NCBI GenBank assembly: GCA_947574215.1
Contig: CANPIX010000012.1
Location: 1-34,756 of the forward strand
DNA: 34,756 bases
Reading direction: 5' to 3'
Source of the DNA: an uncultured Mycoplasmatota bacterium
GTDB taxonomy: Bacteria > Bacillota_I > Bacilli_A > RF39 > UBA660
The notes beneath the pieces are model-generated. The model was not told where the DNA came from. It searched no databases and worked only from the letters and a program-made list of their open reading frames with translations. Each line of letters opens with the position of its first letter. The stretch's first letter is position 1. Below are positions 27,199-34,756 of the stretch, in pieces. A program made the position numbers and the translations under genes.

Positions 27199-28464
27199 CT
27201 ATTTCTTATTTAAATATTCTTCTAAAGTTAAATTATTATCCATAATTTCATGAGCAATTTTTTTAGAATGGACATAACGAATATGCCATGGTTCATAATT
27301 ATATTTGGTAATTTCTTCTTTTCCTTTCGGATAACGTAAAATAAAACCAAAATCAGAGCAATATTTTTCTAAAAAGTAATAAAATTCTGTAAGTCTTTCG
27401 TCAAATCCAGACAACCATTCTTCATTCATTTTTAAACAAACATCAATTGAAAGACCTAACTCATGTTCACTAAATCTTGGCTGAGCAACATACTTACTCG
27501 CATACTCTATCCCTTCTTTTTCTAGAATAGCATTATAAATTGTTTCTTGCATTTCTTTTGCCCTATAAGCACTTTCTATCTCAGCATCATACCCATTTTC
27601 CTTTAAAAATTTTTGGAAATTCACCCAAGCTTCACAAGTTTTTCTCTCTAAATTACTGTCAAAAGTACAATTTGGATACTTTGAATGATACTCAATTATT
27701 TTAAAATTTTTAGAATATTTTATGGGATTCTCTCGATTAACTAAAGTTAAATACTTACGAGTAGATGAAATAAGCCAATCAAATAGGAAATTCTCTTTTT
27801 CTATTTCTGGATGAAATTGAACTCCTAAAAGTAAACATCCATTTTCTCTATATTCAATTGCTTCTAAAACTTCATCCATAGCTTTAGCACTTATTATTGT
27901 ATCCTTAGAAACTCTCGAAATACCCATACTATGCAAACTCACAACATTCATTTCTTCTTTTTTAAATATTTCATAAAGAAGGCTATTTTTCTCTATTTTT
28001 ATTTTGTGTCTCGCAGACAGTATGGAATTGTTTTCTTTGGTCACAATATGAAAATGGCAGTTTTCATCTTCTAATTTTTTCAAATAAGGTTTATTTTCTT
28101 TATATAAATTATACGTTTCTTTTAATGATTTTGCTTTGTTATTTCCTTGATCTTCTAATAAATTTAAAAATGTTGCCAAGACTTGAACCCCTAAACAAAT
28201 TCCTAAAAACGGTTTTTGATTTTTTATAGCATCCAAAAGAATGGGATAATAATCAAATAAAATTTGGTTCCCACCAGGCCAAACATATCCATCACAAATT
28301 CCAGTATATAAAGAAGGATCTTCCAAAATGCCAATAGGAATTCCACCACTTTCTTTAATTTTTTCACTATACATTCTAACAAAATTTGTGCGATCTTGGT
28401 AAGGATCTACTTCATGACTACTTATTGTTGGAACAATACCAATAATAGGTTTTTTATAAAACAT
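27199..28464 (-). CDS. Fusion: peptidase C26/class I glutamine amidotransferase-like domain + VanY-type D-Ala-D-Ala carboxypeptidase domain
   Basis: N-term KPIIGIVPT, FLGICLGVQVLA, GVQFHPE; C-term SAYRAKEMQ, RFSEHELGLSIDV, EPWHIRYV. Start likely MFYKKPIIG with AAGGAG RBS. Confidence 0.85.
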   Translation of the reverse strand: MFYKKPIIGIVPTISSHEVDPYQDRTNFVRMYSEKIKESGGIPIGILEDPSLYTGICDGYVWPGGNQILFDYYPILLDAIKNQKPFLGICLGVQVLATFLNLLEDQGNNKAKSLKETYNLYKENKPYLKKLEDENCHFHIVTKENNSILSARHKIKIEKNSLLYEIFKKEEMNVVSLHSMGISRVSKDTIISAKAMDEVLEAIEYRENGCLLLGVQFHPEIEKENFLFDWLISSTRKYLTLVNRENPIKYSKNFKIIEYHSKYPNCTFDSNLERKTCEAWVNFQKFLKENGYDAEIESAYRAKEMQETIYNAILEKEGIEYASKYVAQPRFSEHELGLSIDVCLKMNEEWLSGFDERLTEFYYFLEKYCSDFGFILRYPKGKEEITKYNYEPWHIRYVHSKKIAHEIMDNNLTLEEYLNKK

Positions 28465-28478
28465 AAAATTCTCCTTTT

Positions 28479-31064
28479 CTATTTTGTCTCGTACCAATCA
28501 CGGCCATAATCACTACTTACTTTTAATGGAACGGATAATTCTATGGCTTTCGTCATTTTTTCTGTAACAATTTTGGTAACTAAATCTTTTTCCTTTTCTA
28601 CTAAGTCAATAATAAGCTCATCATGAACTTGGATAACCAATTTACTTTTTATAGAAAGACGTTTAAATTCTTCATCAATGGCAATCATAGCTTTTTTAAT
28701 AATATCCGCACTCGTTCCTTGAATTGGCGTATTAAGAGCGATTCTTTCTCCCGCTTGCCTTACCATATAATTAGCAGAATTTAACTCATCAATCACTCGT
28801 TTACGATGGAAAAGCGTTCGTACACTGCCATCCTTATAAGCAGACACGACAATATTATCCATATATTTTTTTACGCCAGGATAAAGTTCATAATATTTTT
28901 CAATAAATTGTTTGGCATCTCGCTGGCTAATTTCTAAATTTTCTCCTAATCCAAAACCACTAATTCCATAAACGATACCAAAAATAACCGCTTTAGCAGT
29001 GGAACGCATTTCTTTTGTTACTGCAATTTCAGGTACCCCATGAATATCTGCAGCCACTTTAGTATGTATATCTCCATCTTTATTAAAGGTATCTATAAGT
29101 TCTTGACACTCAGAAACATGAGCAAGAATTCTCAGTTCAATTTGAGAATAATCCGCACTTAAAAAACAATCATTACTTGGTAAAAAAGCTTTTCTTATCT
29201 TTCTTCCCCCTTCATCACGAATGGGAATATTTTGAATATTAGGCTCCACCGAAGAGAGTCTTCCTGTTCTCGTTAGCGTTTGTTTAAATATGGTATGGAC
29301 TTTGCCATCCTCATGAATAAAATTTTCTAAACCTTCCACATACGTAGAATAGATTTTTGTTATATTACGATATTCCAATATTTTAGCAATAACTGGATGA
29401 CTTCCAAGCAATTTGTGCATCACTTTCGCATCGGTTTTGTACCCTTTTTGAGTTTTTACTCCCCCTGGAAGCCCCAATTTCAAAAACAAAATTTCTCCCA
29501 ATTGTTTTGTACTTGCAATGTTAAACTCTTCACCAACCAAGTTGTAAATGTCATTAGAAACTCGATCTATTTTAATTTTTAATTCTTCTTTCATATCGTC
29601 AAGTATCGCTTTATCAACCACTACACCAGCAATTTCCATATCCGCTAAAACGGAGATAAGAGGCATTTCAATGGTTTTGAAAAGTTCTTCCATTTCTTCA
29701 CGTTTTAATTGGTTCATAAAACGTTCATACGTTTCATAGATGAACTTACTTTTTAGTAATATGTCTTTTTTCACTTTATCCATTTCATACTTCTTTTTTG
29801 CAATCGTTTCTTCGTACAAATCGACATCATAACCGTCTGGTTTCATTAAATACGCAATATCATCTTTAATAGTATAATTTAAAAGATAAGAACAAATCAT
29901 TAAATCGTATGCCACTTTCGGTGCCTGTACGCCTATTTTTTGTAAAGCTACAATATTTTTCTTTTGGTCAAAAGTATACAAAATCTTTTCATAGAGTAAA
30001 GGAATTACTTTTGGAATCATTTCTGGTTTCACATAATAACAATTTTCTTTATCTTGAATAGACATTCCTAAAATTGTACCTAAATGGTAATTGGAATGAT
30101 CCACTTCAACATAAAAAGATAAAGGATCTTTAAAATCTAAATCTTGAGTCTCTTCAATTTCTATAAAATTTTCTAGTTTTTCCGTTTTTTCTTCTTTATT
30201 CATTTTCTTTAAAAAAGAATAAAATTCTAATTCTTCATACAGAGAATACAAAACACCATTTTGCTCTTCTTCTTTTTTATAAAGTAAATCTTCTAAATCT
30301 TTTATATCAATAGGAACGTCTTTATAAATGGTTGCAATTTCTTTGCTGATGAAAGCCATTTCTTTATCCATCTCTAATTTTTCTTTGGTTTTTCCTTTAA
30401 TTTCATCAAGATGCTCGTATAGATTTTCAACCGTTTGATAAGTAGAAAGTAAATGGAGAGCTGTTTTTTCACCTATTCCTTTAACCCCTGGAATATTATC
30501 AGAAGAATCTCCTGCTAAAGCTTTTAAATCAATTACATGAATTGGTTCAATATGATATTCCGCAAAAAAAGAAATTGGATTGTAACGAATAAATCCTTTT
30601 TGCTTTAAAAGCTTCATATCAACTTGTTCATTCATCAATTGTAATAAATCTTTATCACTTGAAATGATAGTAGCATTAAAACGATCGTCTTCCAAAACCA
30701 TTTTGGAAAGCGTTCCAATAATGTCATCTGCCTCATATGGCGCTAGTTCAAAATAACGTATCCCCATTCCTTCTAGTATTTTTCTAGCATAAGGCATTTG
30801 TCTAATCAAATCTTCGGGAGTTTCTTTTCTTCCATCTTTATAAAAAGCGTATTTTTCTGCTCGAAAATTCTTGCCAATATCAAAGGCAACTGCAATGTAT
30901 TCTGGATTTTCTTCTTCTATAATTTTATGCATCATTGATGCAAAACCATACAGACCATTTGTTGGAAATCCTTTACTATTTCGCATGATAGTGCCTGTAT
31001 AGGCTGTTGCATAATAACTACGAAACAATAAGTTGTTTCCATCGACTAAAATTAACTTCTTCAT
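28479..31064 (-). CDS. polA: DNA polymerase I
   Basis: 5' nuclease domain (KLILVDGNNLLFRSYYA, GDSSDNIPGVKGIGEKTA); polymerase motifs (SADYSQIELRILAH, RSTAKAVIFGIVYG, VIQVHDELI). Confidence 0.97.
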   Translation of the reverse strand: MKKLILVDGNNLLFRSYYATAYTGTIMRNSKGFPTNGLYGFASMMHKIIEEENPEYIAVAFDIGKNFRAEKYAFYKDGRKETPEDLIRQMPYARKILEGMGIRYFELAPYEADDIIGTLSKMVLEDDRFNATIISSDKDLLQLMNEQVDMKLLKQKGFIRYNPISFFAEYHIEPIHVIDLKALAGDSSDNIPGVKGIGEKTALHLLSTYQTVENLYEHLDEIKGKTKEKLEMDKEMAFISKEIATIYKDVPIDIKDLEDLLYKKEEEQNGVLYSLYEELEFYSFLKKMNKEEKTEKLENFIEIEETQDLDFKDPLSFYVEVDHSNYHLGTILGMSIQDKENCYYVKPEMIPKVIPLLYEKILYTFDQKKNIVALQKIGVQAPKVAYDLMICSYLLNYTIKDDIAYLMKPDGYDVDLYEETIAKKKYEMDKVKKDILLKSKFIYETYERFMNQLKREEMEELFKTIEMPLISVLADMEIAGVVVDKAILDDMKEELKIKIDRVSNDIYNLVGEEFNIASTKQLGEILFLKLGLPGGVKTQKGYKTDAKVMHKLLGSHPVIAKILEYRNITKIYSTYVEGLENFIHEDGKVHTIFKQTLTRTGRLSSVEPNIQNIPIRDEGGRKIRKAFLPSNDCFLSADYSQIELRILAHVSECQELIDTFNKDGDIHTKVAADIHGVPEIAVTKEMRSTAKAVIFGIVYGISGFGLGENLEISQRDAKQFIEKYYELYPGVKKYMDNIVVSAYKDGSVRTLFHRKRVIDELNSANYMVRQAGERIALNTPIQGTSADIIKKAMIAIDEEFKRLSIKSKLVIQVHDELIIDLVEKEKDLVTKIVTEKMTKAIELSVPLKVSSDYGRDWYETK

Positions 31065-31128
31065 TACATCACCACATATAACTATAAGAACATTATACCA
31101 TAAAAAAAGTAGCCTCCCTAGAACTTAT

Positions 31129-32019
31129 TCATAACTTATGAAAAGAACCTAGCGATTTTAAGAATTCCATACTACCTTTTGATAAATAGTTTTGATCTAG
31201 AGATATAATCCCAAAATCTCGTTTGGAAATTCTTGGTATCACTTCTAATTCAAATAGTTCTTGGTTTATTAATTCTTTTTTTACATATTCTTTAGTTACT
31301 ACTCCGATACCATAACCAATTTTTGCAAATTCAATTAGTAAATTGGAACTTGCTATTTCCATAACACTATTCAAAAGAACCTCATTTTCTAAACAAAATT
31401 TTTCAATAAACTCTCTAGAACTAGAAGGATTTTTTTGCAAAAGTATAGGATAATTTGTTAAATCTTGTAATTTTAATTTTTTATTTAAAAGCGCTTTATA
31501 CGACTCGTTTACTACAAAAATATCTTGCATTTCTCCTATTTTTGTATATTGAAAATCATCAATTATTTTTGACGGAAATTTTGCTAAAATAAAATCAATT
31601 TTTCCTTTTTTCATTTGCACTTTTAAAGCTGTAGTTGGATCTGTACTGATTTCAAATACGATATTGGGATAGGCTGCATGAAAGTCACGGATATAAGGCA
31701 TTAAATAAGTTTTAGCTAAAGTTGTACTAATTCCAATTCGAATGATACCTGTTAACATTTGATTGTTGGCTTGAATCTTTTTTTCTGCTAGTTCAAAAGA
31801 ATTAAGTCCGTTTTTGATATCATTTAAAATGATTTCACCTTCTTTAGTTAATAAAACACCTTTTTGAGATCTTATAAAAAGTTTACAATTCAAATATTCT
31901 TCCAAATTTTGAATTTGCTTTGTTACTGCAGGTTGGGAAATATGCAATCGCCTACTGGCTTTAGAAATATTTCCAATATTAGCCACTTCATAAAATATTT
32001 TCCAAACGTCTAAATTCAT
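31129..32019 (-). CDS. LysR-family transcriptional regulator
   Basis: N-term HTH IGNISKASRRLHISQPAVTKQIQNLEEYLNCKLF; LysR substrate domain. Confidence 0.93.
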   Translation of the reverse strand: MNLDVWKIFYEVANIGNISKASRRLHISQPAVTKQIQNLEEYLNCKLFIRSQKGVLLTKEGEIILNDIKNGLNSFELAEKKIQANNQMLTGIIRIGISTTLAKTYLMPYIRDFHAAYPNIVFEISTDPTTALKVQMKKGKIDFILAKFPSKIIDDFQYTKIGEMQDIFVVNESYKALLNKKLKLQDLTNYPILLQKNPSSSREFIEKFCLENEVLLNSVMEIASSNLLIEFAKIGYGIGVVTKEYVKKELINQELFELEVIPRISKRDFGIISLDQNYLSKGSMEFLKSLGSFHKL

Positions 32020-32042
32020 TATAACCTCCTATTATGGCTTTT

Positions 32043-32063
32043 ATAAAAATTATATATTTTTAT
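32043..32063. promoter_or_regulatory. Candidate LysR operator between divergent genes
   Basis: Inverted repeat ATAAAAAT-TATAT-ATTTTTAT in 92-bp divergent intergenic region. Confidence 0.3.
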
Positions 32064-32111
32064 TATAAACGAAATCGTGTTATAGTTCAAGTATAGAGAA
32101 GAGGTAGTATA

Positions 32112-32807
32112 ATGGAAAATAAACAAAAATTAAGAGACACGGAATGGATGTATTACACATTGATGGATTACTGTAAAGAAAATAACTTAAAAAACGCATT
32201 AGTCGCTTTGCCTTTTGCTAGAGAAGTATATGACAGTATCAAACCAAGAAAAGATGGAGAGCCATATTTAATTCATCCTTTATCGATCACATTAAAAGGA
32301 ATCGCCCTTGGAATTACAGACGATATAAGTATTTCAACAGAACTTTTACACGATGTAAAAGAAGAAAAACCAGATTGTGATCTAGACAATCTAAACGTTG
32401 CAGATCTCATTAAGCAATATACTTATACTTTAACGTATGTACCTATTGATGGATTATCAAAAATCGAATCTCAAAAAATATATTATCATAACATTTTAAA
32501 AGCTCTTGTCACAACGAGAACAAAAGGATTAGATCGTGCAGATAATGTTTCCACAATGAGTTGGACATTTGAAAAAGATAAAATAGGAAAATATGACGAA
32601 GAAACCTATCGATTTTATCCAGAAGTTTTATGCAAATGGGCAGAAATGGCCTCAACAATAATAGAACAAATTCAAGTTTGGACAATTTATCGCAGTATCT
32701 TTACATGTGTTTTTTCAAACGAAAGGTTTCTCGAACAAGAAATTGATGAAGAGGTAAAACGAAATCTATTAAAAATAAGAACTCTATATGAAGAAAGAAG
32801 AATTTAA
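32112..32807 (+). CDS. HD-domain protein related to RSH/MESH1-type (p)ppGpp hydrolases
   Basis: DGEPYLIHPLSITL, ELLHDVKEE, KGLDRADNVSTM parallel SGEPYxxHP / LLHDVVED / KLADRxxNM of the RSH hydrolase domain. Confidence 0.7.
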   Translation: MENKQKLRDTEWMYYTLMDYCKENNLKNALVALPFAREVYDSIKPRKDGEPYLIHPLSITLKGIALGITDDISISTELLHDVKEEKPDCDLDNLNVADLIKQYTYTLTYVPIDGLSKIESQKIYYHNILKALVTTRTKGLDRADNVSTMSWTFEKDKIGKYDEETYRFYPEVLCKWAEMASTIIEQIQVWTIYRSIFTCVFSNERFLEQEIDEEVKRNLLKIRTLYEERRI

Positions 32808-32820
32808 ATTTCTTCTTCTT

Positions 32821-33741
32821 TTATTTTTCTTTTCGTTTTATTAAAACGGTGTCTTGTAATTCTCTTCTTTCCGAAACATGACAAATCATTTTTCTTTCAA
32901 AACCATAATTTTCAAATTGATTTATAACTGCATCGTACCATCTAGGGCTCTCTTCAAAATGATAAAAATGAACAAATCCACCTTGCAGTACACCATCCTT
33001 TGAAAGATAATCTTCATACTCTTTTAATTTTTGCAAATAGTTGTATCCTTGTTTATTGTCATAAATATAATTATGCATATTAGCAAAGTACATATAATCA
33101 AAATGATTACCTTTTAAAAAATCATGAATTCTCCCAAAATCTTCTACACATATTTTTAAAGTAATTTGCTTAAGTTTCTTTTTTAAAAGGTAAAATTCAC
33201 TTTTTTGTAAAAATAAATTCCCTGGGATGGTAACTTTTTCAAATATTTTAAAATCATTACAATCTAATTTACCAGTATACATAAGGCGATGAAAAGAAGT
33301 AGATGAGTAATTTTCATACAAACCAGTCCAATAATTTAATGATTCATAGGGTAGTTCTACCTTTAATCGATCAAAATATTTTTTAGAAAAATATTCATCC
33401 ATATCTAATGAATAAAAATAACTTATATACTCTTCATACTCTAATTCTAAAATTCCAGCAATTTGTAAAAATAAATAATGAAAATTTAAAGCATTAATAT
33501 CAAAAACAAATATTTTTCTAAAACATAAACATATAGCATTAAACAGTGAAGCAGAAGAACCTAAAAGTCCAAAAAAACTAGTATTCTTTGTCATCGTTTT
33601 CTTAAATAATTCTTTATGATTTATGTCAATCAAATTAAATATTTTAGAATAATGCTTATAGTCACTACCATCTATAAAATCTGAATTTTCTATTATCTCT
33701 AAAGAAGCTTTTAAATCTTTTTTCCAGTTTAAGTTTTCCAT
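32821..33741 (-). CDS. Hypothetical protein, possibly DUF3419/BtaA-like SAM-binding
   Basis: SFFGLLGSSASLFNAICLCFRKIFVFDINALNFHYLFLQIAGI resembles DUF3419 N-terminal motif. Confidence 0.45.
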   Translation of the reverse strand: MENLNWKKDLKASLEIIENSDFIDGSDYKHYSKIFNLIDINHKELFKKTMTKNTSFFGLLGSSASLFNAICLCFRKIFVFDINALNFHYLFLQIAGILELEYEEYISYFYSLDMDEYFSKKYFDRLKVELPYESLNYWTGLYENYSSTSFHRLMYTGKLDCNDFKIFEKVTIPGNLFLQKSEFYLLKKKLKQITLKICVEDFGRIHDFLKGNHFDYMYFANMHNYIYDNKQGYNYLQKLKEYEDYLSKDGVLQGGFVHFYHFEESPRWYDAVINQFENYGFERKMICHVSERRELQDTVLIKRKEK

Positions 33742-33848
33742 AACAAAACCCCTTTTACCCCTTTTTTTTAATGTATCCTAGCATGTTCTAAAAAATATGT
33801 CAATTTCAAAAAAATATTTTTTACTTTTTCTTTTGTAAAGGATGAAAT

Positions 33849-33893
33849 AAAAAAATGGGTAAATAAAAATCTAAACATTTTTATTTACTCATT
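33849..33893 (-). terminator. Intrinsic terminator
   Basis: Minus strand ATGAGTAAATAAAAAT-gtttag-ATTTTTATTTACCCAT-TTTTTT. Confidence 0.75.
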
Positions 33894-33901
33894 TTAAAAA
33901 T

Positions 33902-34756
33902 TTAATATAAACTTATCTCAAACGGTTTGGTAGTGGAACCATTTCCATCACCTATTAACTTAATATTAGGACTTAAATATAAACTAGGCCTTACAGCCAA
34001 AGTATAATCATGCACATTATAACTACTTACAACTCCAAGATTATGTATTTGAAATGCCCTATTGTCATAACTACTATCAAGCGTTAATGTACATTGTTGC
34101 ACTCCACTTAAATATAACCAATCATTTGTATAACAGTCATTGGTATGAAAAATACTTAATTCGGTAGCTAAACAAGTGTTTCTTACATTTTTACCAACAG
34201 CGTATCCATAATCGCTTGCATATATCATTCCTATTTTTCCCGTCCAAGTTGTAGGTCTTCCATTATAAACCTGGTTTCCTCTTTCGGCATTATAGAATGT
34301 ATTTACTGGAGCAGCAAACGTTGATTGCCCACCTAAATGCCATACAACATTGCTTATCATTTTTTTTGCACTATCCAATAATCCGTTATAATAATTCCCA
34401 TTTAATTCTGTATTTAAAGTACTTTTTGTCCAATCATTCGTTTGATTTTCACTACTTCCGCTCCAATAATAATTTCCTATACTCTCATTTCTAATGATTT
34501 TAATATATTTATTTATATTTCCATGACGATCTTCTACATTGTTCATTACTCCTATAATTCTCCATAATTCATTATTAAACTTTATATAATTATTCGGATT
34601 TGTCCCAATGTATCTTAAATTATTATCCACTGTACCATCGTATACCAACTCTTCACTTTCTTGTGCAAGAGTCGCTAAATAATCAACCATGTAGTTTTTG
34701 GTTTCTCCTTCATATCCAAATTCTATTGTAAATTCTTTTCCTTGTTCACTGTTTTG
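33902..34756 (-). CDS. Putative surface/extracellular protein, C-terminal part (runs off right edge)
   Basis: Frame stays open from 34690 to window end (QNSEQGKEFTIEFGYEGETKNYMVDYLATL...), so the Met at 34690 is not the true start; NELWRIIGVM...YYWSGSS...AVRPSLYLSPNI style domain. Confidence 0.7.
   Translation of the reverse strand, partial: QNSEQGKEFTIEFGYEGETKNYMVDYLATLAQESEELVYDGTVDNNLRYIGTNPNNYIKFNNELWRIIGVMNNVEDRHGNINKYIKIIRNESIGNYYWSGSSENQTNDWTKSTLNTELNGNYYNGLLDSAKKMISNVVWHLGGQSTFAAPVNTFYNAERGNQVYNGRPTTWTGKIGMIYASDYGYAVGKNVRNTCLATELSIFHTNDCYTNDWLYLSGVQQCTLTLDSSYDNRAFQIHNLGVVSSYNVHDYTLAVRPSLYLSPNIKLIGDGNGSTTKPFEISLY

Noticed and set aside
28479-31064. Apparent loss of the 3'-5' exonuclease motif in polA
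   Set aside because: The VEVDHSNYH segment resembles the naturally inactive exonuclease domain of Bacillus-type Pol I; not unusual.
1-34756. CRISPR arrays, IS elements, prophage
   Set aside because: No regularly spaced repeats, transposases or phage structural genes seen anywhere in the window.

Overview
This is a low-GC Firmicutes (Bacilli-like, apparently spore-forming) chromosomal window, mostly transcribed on the minus strand. From left to right it contains: the 5' end of rpsB with a structured leader; a mini STAS-like ORF; queH; a reduced division/cell-wall (dcw) cluster (divIB, murG, ftsW, mraY, pbpB/ftsI, with no murD or murB between them); a capsule/exopolysaccharide locus (cpsB, cpsD, cpsC, VanZ-like, LCP, Wzx, glycosyltransferases, TupA-like ATP-grasp, Wzy, initiating sugar transferase); a plus-strand sporulation cluster (spoIIIAH-like, gerE, gerM); tRNA-Arg(TCT); a compact unannotated convergent promoter/sORF module; rpmF-yceD; tmcAL; two unknown ORFs; mutM; a C26-amidotransferase/VanY fusion; polA; a LysR regulator divergent from a small RSH-type HD hydrolase; a DUF3419/BtaA-like protein; and a surface protein that runs off the right edge. 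Two observations stand out. (1) Ribosomal protein L32 has no Met at its canonical start. Instead it carries the N-terminal extension [18 protein letters not shown], which resembles the Prp protease site known from Firmicutes L27 and phage capsid proteins; cleavage there would give the canonical mature L32 N-terminus. (2) Just downstream of tRNA-Arg, a putative Fst/par-like type I toxin-antitoxin locus encodes a 27-aa hydrophobic peptide that is absent from the ORF track. It has two convergent 17-bp-spaced sigma-A promoters, a shared terminator, and collinear direct repeats linking the antisense RNA to the toxin translation-initiation region. All calls come from reading the sequence; no database search was run.
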